Source: Oryza sativa Japonica Group (Eukaryota > Streptophyta > Magnoliopsida > Poales > Poaceae). Taken from it: a stretch of DNA of 64,000 bases. The DNA lies in NCBI RefSeq assembly GCF_034140825.1, contig NC_089046.1, forward strand, positions 21,498,501-21,562,500. Reading direction: 5' to 3'. Positions 49,041 through 58,011 of this stretch are shown piece after piece. Under the pieces are notes generated by a model. That model worked only from the letters and a program-made list of their open reading frames with translations. It did no database searches and was not told the origin of the DNA. Within the stretch, counting starts at the first letter, position 1, and every line of letters begins with the position of its first letter. The translations under genes and the position numbers were made by a program.

Positions 49041-49253
49041 ATGGCGAAGACGAAGCCCCCCTCCCCCCCCCCCAACCACCCCGCCAATGGCAACAGTCAT
49101 CATGTTGGTGCAGTTAGCAACAACTACAACAGGTTCCACACTGAAGCACCACCAACAAGAGTGGGTGCGGAGGTGGTGGGGCAAGAGAAGCATGACCTGA
49201 AGATGGAGAAGCTCAAGGAATTATTTAAGAAGCATACAGGGACTTGGAGATAG
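49041..49253 (+). pseudogene. Truncated 5' copy of the coiled-coil gene (70 codons)
   Basis: MAKTKPPSPPPNHPANGNSH followed by HVGAVSNN, RFHTEAP and KMEKLKELFKKH mirrors the start of the gene at 58012 (MAKKKSSAAAA, NGNGHHAADG-like, NGNGFHAEA, KAEKLKALNS). After about 60 codons the similarity stops and the DNA becomes the 3' end of a FAF-like unit; the frame then stops by chance at 49253. Coiled coil and membrane anchor are missing. It may be transcribed but is most likely non-functional. Confidence 0.7.
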
Positions 49254-50040
49254 ACATTATATGTTCTTACAAGAGAAGTAACAATAGTATTCCCATACTG
49301 AAATGATAGTGAAGAAATAAATCAATATAAATCGCATTGGCCTAGCACAAACCAACATTGGGCAGGAGGTAAACAACTTCCAGCAGACAGATACCGGAAC
49401 CTCCTAACTAATTATTCTAGGAGCAATAACAATTGTATATAGAAAAAAAAATACTTGGATAAAATTGTTGCGAAGTTCCTACCAGAATATCAACTCAATC
49501 CATTACTTCCATAGAAGGTATCTCCTTCTCAAACCCTCATTGCAGCACCATTCTCAAATGATCTCCAACAACCCGTTGTATGGTTACTCCCCTGACCTGC
49601 ATTTTATTTGCTACTCTTGACATTCTCAATGTACTCAACAGTCCTCTCACCATGTTTACCCTTTTCACCATCCATAACATCATTATTTTCCATTGTTAAC
49701 TACTCTAAGCTCATCAACACTATCAAATGGTGCATAAGCAACAATCTAAGCTGCCCTTCCACACGTGGAAAGTGAAGGGTAGCTTTGTGGGTACCTGTGG
49801 CATTACCAATCGCCCCTCGTGTCAATCTAACACGATGTGCTTCCCTTTCCTTCGCATTGTTGTTGGTAGAGGTGGTCGTGGCTCCTCTGCCAACCTTCTC
49901 TTCTCACATATATGAAGGAGCTTTGACTCTGGCTCTGAGATCTCACGCAATAAGATCTCCATCGCAACATGGCCAGCACTGCTTTCAATACCAAGAACTT
50001 CACTGCACATCACTTGTCGCATCGTGGAATTCGGCATCAT
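49240..50040 (-). pseudogene. FAF-like array, unit 2 (decayed gene)
   Basis: Minus-strand ATG at 50040 starts MMPNSTMRQVMCSEVLGIES, and the 72-codon frame keeps SEPESKLLHICEKRRLAEEP and RPPLP before ending after GKHIVLD at 49822. Downstream DNA still matches the coding part of unit 5 (for example the block giving VPTKLPF-like and SxLSL words), so a frameshift and stop disrupt an older complete copy. A TATATAA box lies at about 50147, 107 bases upstream of the ATG. The 3' flank to about 49240 matches that of unit 5. Confidence 0.7.
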
Positions 50041-50141
50041 GGATCTTGTAAGCTTCTCTTCTTTGGAACTAGAAAATTATATCGCTTTGCCTCTGTTGGG
50101 GCTGTGATTTGAGTAGGAATGAGATGAGAGGTACGGTGTGT

Positions 50142-50684
50142 CTAGTTATATAAGAAGGTGCATGTGGTACTATTTATGTAGTAACCAACAATTCTTTTCA
50201 CCAAGTTTGTTAGTATCCAATGGGTAAAGAACGACTCATATTTTCTTTCAAAATTGATGCTCTTGGGGTAGTTGCAATTTAGCGCGGTGTGCAGTGTGCC
50301 ATGGTTACCCTTTGCATGATCCTCGACATCTTTTTTGCCTCCTTTAAGCTCATCAACACTATCAGATGGGTGCAGACAGGACAATCTAAGCCGCCCATCC
50401 ACGCGAGATGCATGGAGAGTGAAGGGTAGCTTTGTGGGTACCTGTGACATTATTAATCGCCCATCATAGCGGTCTAAAACTATGTGCTTCCCTCTCCATG
50501 GCATTGCTGGTGGTAGAGGCGGTCGTGACTCCTTTGCCAACCTTCTCTTCTTATGTATATCTAGAAGATTTGACTCTGGCTCTGAGACCTCATGCGGTAA
50601 GATATCCATGGTGACATGACTGCGGCCACTTTTAAAACCAAGAACCTCACTGCACATCGCTTGCCGCATCATGGAATGAGGCAT
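50142..50684 (-). CDS. FAF-domain-like protein, chimeric 3' end (180 aa, unit 3)
   Basis: ATG at 50684; the GTG one codon earlier is not a start. Residues 1 to about 128 are nearly identical to unit 5, including EPESNLLDIHKKRRLAKESR, PPLPPAMPWRGKHIVLDRYD, GRLIMSQVP and VDGRLRLSC. This pattern of a PPLP motif, basic strand, DGRL and a second GRLRL agrees with the plant FAF (fantastic four, PF11250) domain. After GGKKDVEDHAKGNHG the frame leaves the family and reads through the promoter of unit 2, stopping inside its TATA region (ATATAACTAG). FAF proteins in Arabidopsis modulate shoot meristem size; a role here is unknown. A TATATA box is at 50793, 109 bases upstream of the ATG. No intron. Confidence 0.55.
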   Translation of the reverse strand: MPHSMMRQAMCSEVLGFKSGRSHVTMDILPHEVSEPESNLLDIHKKRRLAKESRPPLPPAMPWRGKHIVLDRYDGRLIMSQVPTKLPFTLHASRVDGRLRLSCLHPSDSVDELKGGKKDVEDHAKGNHGTLHTALNCNYPKSINFERKYESFFTHWILTNLVKRIVGYYINSTTCTFLYN

Positions 50685-50792
50685 CACAAAGCTTGTAAAC
50701 TTCTCTTCTTTGAAACAAAAAAAACTAGAGCTCTTTGCCTCCTAGGATTGTGATTTGAGTTGGAATGAGCTGAGAGGTAAGGTGTGTCTAGC

Positions 50793-50799
50793 TATATAA
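50793..50799 (-). promoter_or_regulatory. TATA box of FAF-like unit 3
   Basis: On the minus strand CTTGTTATATAGCTAGACAC lies about 109 bases before the ATG at 50684. The same block, at the same distance, occurs at units 2 and 5 (about 50147 and 53460), which suggests a shared core promoter. Confidence 0.55.
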
Positions 50800-51169
50800 C
50801 AAGGTGCGTGTGGTACTGTTTAGTAACTGACAAATCTTTTCACCAGGTTTGTTAGTATCCAATGGGTAAAGAACGGCTCAGATTTTCTTCCAAAATTGAC
50901 GGTGTAGGAGAAGTTGTAGTTTAGCGCAGTTGTGCCAACTATAGCTAGTTGTGCTCAACTACCGCTATGTCTACGTTACCTTGGTAGTTCATAGTCATGT
51001 GACCTTAGTGTTTAAGACCAGACAAAGTGTTCCCACAATACAGTGACGAAGAGTTATAGTAGTGCATGCATAGTAGCATCCGCACACTTTAAATTATATA
51101 ACTTTGGTTGAAGTTGATAAACTTGGTGTTTCTTAATTTGTTCTTTTTATAGCTTGATGATAGGTTTGA

Positions 51170-52135
51170 ATGCATTGCAGGGTCACTGCACATCGCTTAC
51201 GTCATCATGGAATGAGGCATCACAAAGTATGTGAGCTTCTCTTCTTTGGAACAAGAAAACTAGAGTTCTTTACCTCCTTTGTTGGGATTGTGATTTTGAG
51301 TATGAATAAGTTGAGAGGTATGGTGTGTCTAGCTATATAACAAGGTGCAAGTTCTGCAAGCATGGTACTATTTAGTAACTGACAGTTCTTTTCATCAAGT
51401 TTGTTAGTATCCAATGGGTAAAGAACAGCTCATATTTTATTCCAAAATTGACGGTCTTGGTGATGTTGTAATTTACCGCAGTTGTGGCAACTATAGCTAG
51501 TTGTGATTAGCTACCTCTAATACGGCTATGTTACATATGGTTGTTCATAGTCATGTGAACTTAGTGTGTACTACCAGAAGAAATGTCCCTAGTGAGAGAA
51601 AGTTAGTGGTGCATGCATAGTAGCATGCGCACACTTCAAATTAACTTGGGTTGGAAGTCGATACTTTCTTAATTTGCTTTTTATAGCTAGCTTATTCTTT
51701 TGAATTCCTTGTGGGTTCTAGGTGTCAGCAAGGTGGGTGTATGTCGTTGTTGAGATGCCATTGGTTAGCCGTTGGGCAATTTATATATGCAATGATTGGC
51801 ACCTAAAAATGATTTAATCCAGAACCCCCTTCCAAACAATCGACAGGGCTTTGGTAGGTTTTTAGCAAGGGACACATTCTCTAACTAGTTACTCCCTTCA
51901 GTATAAAGATGTCAAGCTTGTGCTTTGAACACTTTTGAAAAAAATGTAAGGGACACATATTTCTCAAAGCACTTTTTATGGGATTATTAGCCTTAAAACC
52001 CCATTTTTATAGGTTATAAATGCATGTACTGGAGTAGAATACATTAATTATGGGTATTTAGTAAAATAAACAAGTTTCCTTGGTATAAAAACCTGTAAAC
52101 TATATACCTTACATTTTTTTTATACATAGGGAATA
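51170..52135 (-). pseudogene. FAF-like array, relic unit 4
   Basis: Only the start survives: CATCGCTTACGTCATCATGG and GAATGAGGCATCACAAAG around 51185-51225. The promoter block with CTAGCTATATAACAAGG (about 51330) and the shared upstream spacer follow, ending in the second Stowaway-like copy. Equivalent to relic unit 1 without its large insertions. Confidence 0.65.
51892..52133. mobile_element. Stowaway-like MITE, copy B
   Basis: Begins CTCCCTTCAGTATAAAGATG and ends with a worn ACATAGGGAA. Interior and flanks match copy A at 46797-47031, so it was duplicated with its host unit rather than inserted independently. Confidence 0.75.
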
Positions 52136-52849
52136 TGATCTTAGAGCATCTTTGTAACAATCCCCCAACAATCTGTTGCCAATAAGGTGGTATTGGAGTT
52201 ACCGCAATATCACTTTTTGGATTAATTGGGAAGTTGTTTTTGCAGTTCACTGATACCCCATCCCCAATATATAGCCTAGAGAACGTTGAATGGGAATATG
52301 TGTGTTATTTGCTCCCCTTCAACCAGGTTCACTTTTAATAATGATCTGGAAGAGCAAGTGCACAAAGCAAATTTAAGGTCTTCCTCTCGTTATTATTAAC
52401 GGGTTGATTGAATGCTCAGGACATATTTTCCTTATGATTTTAAAGACAAGATGCGAGTGATCAAGGTCCTAGAAACGTAAGTTGCCAACAAAGGAAAAAC
52501 CACCCTCTTACATATATGATTTGAAAGAAACATGAAGCATTGCATACTAATTTAGGAAGCATAGAGGGACTCAAGAGAGAAACTTTATTTGTTCTTACAA
52601 GAGAAGTTACAATTTCATTCCCATATAAACCTGGAGAAGAAATAAATTGATATAAATTTATCATGGCCTCGCACAAAACAAAATTGGACAGGAGGCATAC
52701 ACACTTCCGACAAATAGATGCTGGAACCTCCTAACTTACTATTATAGAATCAATACAACTGAATGTAAGGGGGCAGTATTTTGATAAACCTACTGCAACA
52801 CTCCTACCAGAACATCAACTTCATTACTCCCACAAAAGGTATCTCTTTC
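52134..52849. other. Spacer and 3' UTR of FAF-like unit 5
   Basis: From 52560 the sequence matches the 3' flank of unit 2 (AAGCATAGAGGGACTC, TGTTCTTACAAGAGAAGT, GGAACCTCCTAACT). The first 400 bases are unique AT-rich spacer. Confidence 0.5.
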
Positions 52850-53350
52850 TCAAATCCTCCATGCAACACCATTCCCAGATGATCTCCCACAACCCGTCAA
52901 GTTATTCCCCTCACCCACTTTTGCTTTGCTACTGATGTACTCAACATTCTTCTCACCATGGTTACCCTTTGCATGATCCTCGACATCTTTTTTGCCATTG
53001 CTAGCTACTTTAAGCTCATCAACACTATCAGATGGGTGCATACAAGACAATCTAAGCCGCCCATCCACGCGAGATGCATGGAGAGTGAAGGGTAGCTTTG
53101 TGGGTACCTGTGACATTATCAGTCGCCCATCATAGCGGTCTAAGACTATGCGCTTCCCTCTCCATGGCATTGCTGGTGGTAGAGGCGGTCGTGACTCCTT
53201 TGCCAACCTTCTCTTCTCATTTATATCTAGAAGATTTGACTCTGGCTCTGAGACCTCATGCGGTAAGATATCCATGGTGACATGACTGCCACCACTTTCA
53301 AAACCAAGAACCTCACTGCACATCGCTTGCCGCATCATGGAATGAGGCAT
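52850..53350 (-). CDS. FAF-domain-like protein (166 aa, unit 5, complete)
   Basis: ATG at 53350 (context CTCATTCCATGATG); single exon to the stop at 52850. The N-terminal 45 residues (MPHSMMRQAMCSEVLGFESG then GSHVTMDILPHEVSEPESNL) are specific to this array. Residues about 50-105 carry the FAF-like domain: RPPLPPAMPWRGKRIVLDRY, DGRLIMSQVPTKLPF, ASRVDGRLRLSC. The C-terminus is charged (KKDVEDHAKGNHGEKNVE) and ends GNGVAWRI. FAF (PF11250) proteins are plant-specific regulators, mostly intronless, which fits. The assignment rests on the motif pattern only. This is the only copy of the array with a full-length, non-chimeric frame. A TATATA box lies at about 53460. Family length is usually longer (200-400 residues). 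Confidence 0.6.
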   Translation of the reverse strand: MPHSMMRQAMCSEVLGFESGGSHVTMDILPHEVSEPESNLLDINEKRRLAKESRPPLPPAMPWRGKRIVLDRYDGRLIMSQVPTKLPFTLHASRVDGRLRLSCMHPSDSVDELKVASNGKKDVEDHAKGNHGEKNVEYISSKAKVGEGNNLTGCGRSSGNGVAWRI

Positions 53351-54830
53351 CACAAAGCTTGTAAACTTCTCTTCTTTGAAATGAAAAAACTAGAGCTCTT
53401 TGCCTCCTAGGATTGTGATTTGAGTTGGAATGTGCTGAGAGGTAAGGTGTGTCTAGCTATATAACAAGGTGTGTGTGGTACTGTTTAGTAACTGACAAAT
53501 CTTTTCACCAGGTTTGTTAGTATCCAATGGGTAAAGAACGACTCACATTTTCTTCCAAAATTGACGGTGTAGGAGAAGTTGTAGTTTAGTGCAGTTATGC
53601 CAACTATAGCTAGTTGTGCTCAACTACCGCTATGTCTACGTTACCTTGGTAGTTCATAGTCATGTGACCTTAGTGTGTATGGCTAGATGAAGTGTCCGCG
53701 CAATACAGTGAGGGAGAGTTAGTAGTGCATGCATAGTTAGCGTGCACACACCTCAAATCAACTTGGGTTGAAGTCGATAAACATGGTATTTCAATTTGTG
53801 TTTTTTTATAGCTTGATGATTGTTTTGAATGCATTGTGTGGTCTAGGTGCCAATGAGGTAAGTGTATGTTGTGATCAAGATGCCATTCGCTAGCCATTGA
53901 GTAGCTTACCTAGCTATGTGATGATTAGCACCTAGCTATGAGAGAGCCGAGTAATGTGAGGATTCTTAGGATATCAGCTAAATCCTAGTGATTAGGATCC
54001 AAAGCCCATTCCAAACATTCACACTTAACATATACAAGATTGATCCTTGGATGGTGCAAAATCCCTCTTAAACTTATGCTCAATTAGCTAATTTTTCCTA
54101 TATTCACGAAAAATATAGCTTTATGATCAAATCCATATGCGACAAATCCTAGAAGATGAGTGTGCTAAATACTATTTAGAGAAGATGGAGGACAGACACA
54201 TAACAAAAGTTGCACACAATAATTTCAAAAGGATTACTATATATATATGTCATGTTTGGTTGGATGTTACACTTTGTAATGCCATAGTTTCTTAGGTGAG
54301 TATTTGGTTCATGCTACACTCTGGCTCACATAGACCCATTGTTTTGCCAAACATTGCCTTGCTAAATAGCCACACTTGTGGCAAATTGAGGATGCCATCC
54401 AAATATGCCTTAGAGCCCAATGCTACCACTTTATAGTGAAATAAGCCCTTGATGTTTTAACTCGTGGTGCCCACGAATATTACGCATGCGATGATGTGCT
54501 TTCAATAGAAACTTAGTGAGATCTAGTGTAAAGCATGTATTAAATGCATGTTCTCTAACTATAGTTACTATCTATGATCTCCGGTGTTAAGAAGAGCATG
54601 TATTGAAGATAAACCCCTTCTTTAAAAAAAACTATCTTTATGCAATTATCCATTGTAACTTCTTTTTCATAAATTCCATATGATGAATATTTTGCAATGG
54701 AGTGTTATCCTTTGATTTACTGCATTCACTGATATTGAACATTCCGCATGAGAATTCCTGGATTGAAGTTCCTTTTTTTCAACACCACATTATTCATCAC
54801 AGAAAATAAATAATTGAAAATTCATCATCT
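53351..54830. other. Promoter of unit 5 and array spacer
   Basis: Shared promoter and upstream blocks to about 53950 (AATGGGTAAAGAACGACTCA, GTTGTAGTTTAGTGCAG, TAGCACCTAGCTATGA), then spacer with no coding signal. Around 54720-54840 a worn piece of the coiled-coil-gene promoter is recognisable (GAGAATTCCTGGATTG, TCATCTCCTAGATTTAG). Confidence 0.5.
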
Positions 54831-54839
54831 CCTAGATTT

Positions 54840-55560
54840 AGTTTGGATTCCATCACTATTTTCAATACCGAGAACCCACTGCACATCACTTGCCGCAATC
54901 ATGGAATGAAGCATCACAAAACCAATAAGCTTCTCTTCTATGGAGCAAGAAAACTAGAGTTCTTTGCTTCCTTTGTTCGGGTTGTGATTAGAGTAGGAAT
55001 GAGCTGAGAGGTGTGTCTAGCTATATAACAAGGTGCAACTTGTGCCAGTGTGGTACTATTAAGTAGCCAAGATTTCCTTTTGTGTTATCATCCAATGGGT
55101 ACAGAATAGCTTAACTTTTGTGCTTGCCTACCATTAAGATGGTTGCATGACCCATGGCAATTGATAGTCACGTGAACCTAATGTGTGGGTTGGGATGAAG
55201 TGTCCCCACAATATAGTGAGGGAGAGTGGCATACATAATCGTTACTAGTGCATGCATAGGAGCCTGCACTTCAAATTAATGTTGGGTTGGAAGTCTATAA
55301 ACATTGTATTTCTTAATTAGCTTTTTTAGCTAGTTGTTTTGAATTTATTGTGAGGTTTAGGTGTCAATGTAGCATATGTATGTTTTTTTTACTAGGTAGC
55401 AAATGTATGTGGTGGTCAAGATGTCACTAGGTATCCATTGGGCCACTTACGTAGTACCTATCTATGAGCGAGCCAAGTAATGTGAGACTTCTTACGATGT
55501 TAGCCCCCAATCCTAATGATTTGGAATCAGAAGTGTCATTTCCAAACAATCATACTTGTC
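54840..55560 (-). pseudogene. FAF-like array, relic unit 6
   Basis: Start-codon block survives at about 54875-54920 (CACATCACTTGCCGCAATCA, GAATGAAGCATCACAAAACC), with the promoter block CTAGCTATATAACAAGG at about 55017 and the upstream spacer words TAGTCACGTGAACCTAATGT. Coding sequence is gone. It directly abuts the left-hand promoter relic of the coiled-coil gene, the same neighbour order as units 1-2. Confidence 0.6.
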
Positions 55561-56780
55561 CCCAAAGAGATTAAACCTTAGATATTAATTGTGCACAATC
55601 CCTCTTAAACTGACACTCAATTTACCATGCAAGTGTCATTGATACACAATTTACCATACAAGTGTCTTTCACAGTCAATTTTTTCATTCAAGTGTCCTTC
55701 ATAGTCAACTTTTCATGCAAGTGTCTTTGAACATTTAGAGTTTAAATCATAATCCAACTAGTCTAAATTAGAAAGAAATACAACTTAATTTATGAGAACA
55801 ATGTGTGTGTGTATCGTATGCCGGAATTTGGAATGAATGGTCATGCAAATATTCACCAACTATGGATGAGGATTTACTAATAGGATTGTTGCATGAAAAA
55901 GATGTATCTCTCCTCTTGTGTTGGTGTATTTTAAACTTGTCTTCTCGCTATCATGCATTTGTCAGTACGCCATTACTCATTTGTACTTTGTTGAACATAT
56001 TATTTCTACTATTACTTCCTCCATTCCAAAAATCTTGACGCTTGGTTTCTAAGCCAAATTAGCTTCATGTTAAAATGACCAAATTACAAATAACTATTTG
56101 ATTCAATTATCATTTCATTGAGTACTGCACTCAGCATGTTACTACGGAGTACTCTCTCCATCCCAAAATAAGCGCAACCATGAGTTTTCGTATCTAACTT
56201 TAATTGTCCGTCTTAATTGATTTTTTTTTGAAAAAACTAAAAACATAAGTCATGCATAAAGTACTATTCATGTTTAAAATAATACATTCTTTCAAAGCTC
56301 ATTGTCAGACGATTTGATGGAATATAGAAATGGTCACACTTTTCAATCAAACTAGATGAATACCCCATCGTGTTGCTGCGGGGAATTAAGTTACATAATA
56401 TGTACAAATATGATGCAATATGATTATTAAAACTAAAACAAATTGATACATGAATTTTGATCCTATAAATAATTGAGATTGCATGGTGTTATAAGAGAAG
56501 AAAGAAGAGAAAATTTGAACTATAGATCTATCATTCAATGGCTAGAAATAGTTAGAGTGATGCGGCTTAATGAGAGAAGAGAGAAATAGCAATAACTACA
56601 CTTAGTGAGGATGGATTATATACTTATAAGTATATAGGATTTTCTATAATCCAAAGGCACCTTTTGTGGGACATTAGGAGAGGATTAAAACGACTCATTT
56701 TTTTTAGGAAGAGGAAGTATCATACAAAACTCCCGCAGCAATACGTGGGGTTTCATCTTAAAAATTGCAAAGAAGAATTT
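55561..56780. other. Spacer with worn Stowaway pieces
   Basis: Contains a short repeat of CATGCAAGTGTC (about 55625-55730) and Stowaway-like edges at 56014 (CTTCCTCCATTCCAAAAATC) and 56152 (CTCTCTCCATCCCAAAATAA). No gene is seen. Confidence 0.45.
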
Positions 56781-57646
56781 GAGGAATTTAACTATTTGCA
56801 ACTTTTAGGTTTGGCAATTATCCAAATGCTCTTATTAGATTTGCACTTAATTTTTTGCCCCTCTAAACCACGTGGTCCCTTAACTATGTCACTTTTACCC
56901 ACGTGGCATGCCAACGTGGCAAACTTGGGTGAAAAATGTTGTGGGACCTACTCATCAGTCTCTCACTCCCTCTCATCTTCCCCGCGTTCGCAGCCTTCAT
57001 CGTCGCGGGCTCGCCGCCGCCGCCCCGCCCTTATTCTCCACCACGTGGCCGCTGCTGCCCCATCAATGTCGGCACCGTCCCGCGGCCGACCACCGCCAGG
57101 CACTGCCCCACCGACGGCGTGTTGCGGCAGGCGGTGAATCAAAGCGCCAGCACCCACGTGCGCCACCAATTTCCTCCGCCGCTCGCCGCGGGCTTCGCCG
57201 CTGCCTCAGTCCCCCCCTCCTCCCCTTCGACGACCCCTGCCCCTGCCCTTTTCCACCCTGTTGCCCTCCACCTCTGTCGCCGTCGCCGAGGTTCTAGCTC
57301 CACCGCACGCGCCCGGCAATGGGGGCCCTGGCGTTAGATGCAAGGTGGTGTCGGCGGTGGTCAGCCGCGAGGCGGCACCAACGTCGATGAGGCGGCGGCG
57401 GCCGCTCGGTGGAAAAGAGGGGAGGCGGCGGCGAGCCCATGACGATGGGGTTGTGAATGCAGGAGAGAGATGAGTGGGTCTCACAATGTTTTTCACCCGA
57501 GTTTGCCACGCTGGCATGCCACATGGACAAAAGTGACAAATAGTTAAGAGACAAGCTCTTTAGAGGGGCAAAAAAAATTAACTGCAAACCTAAAAAGAGC
57601 ATTTAGATAATTACCAAACCTAAAATGACAAATAGATAAATTCCCC
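56781..57646. mobile_element. Mutator-like element, 866 bp, GC-rich interior
   Basis: Terminal inverted repeats of about 165 bases: left starts GAGGAATTTAACTATTTGCA, right ends AATAGATAAATTCCCC. Both arms share TTTTAGGTTTGGCAATTAT-type words, TTTTTTGCCCCTCTAAA and GTGGCATGCCA. Flanking nine bases are GAAGAATTT (56772-56780) and AAAGAATTC (57647-57655), a worn target duplication with two differences. The interior (about 56990-57460) is proline/arginine-coding GC-rich DNA whose source gene I cannot name. Confidence 0.75.
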
Positions 57647-58011
57647 AAAGAATTCCGTCCATTTGGCTGCAGATTGCATTTGGCTGCACTGCCACGTGGC
57701 GTGGCGCCATTCGTTGACGCATCAACAAAAAGAGAATAATAAAAAAATTTCTCACGTCCCCAATTTAATGCGGCGCGGAACGCGATAAGCCAGTTGTGAA
57801 TCTCAACCGTCCATTCGATGCCATTTCAAATTCTCTCCCCTCACCAACGGTCGCGCCCCCGTACCCAGCCACCCACCTTGAATAGCCACTGACTTGCGGG
57901 CCCACGTAAAGCGTGGGACCCACATGTCAGTGACACGACCCCGCCGCATAAATCCGCGCCGAAACCCGCATCATTTCAACCACTCGAAAACCCTAGCAAA
58001 AAAAAAGCCCA
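57647..58011 (+). promoter_or_regulatory. Promoter and leader of the coiled-coil gene
   Basis: Contains CATGTCAGTGACAC, two GGGACCCACA/GGGCCCACG motifs and a CGCATAAATCC TATA-like box about 65 bases before the ATG. Conserved in the truncated duplicate upstream of 49041. Confidence 0.5.
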
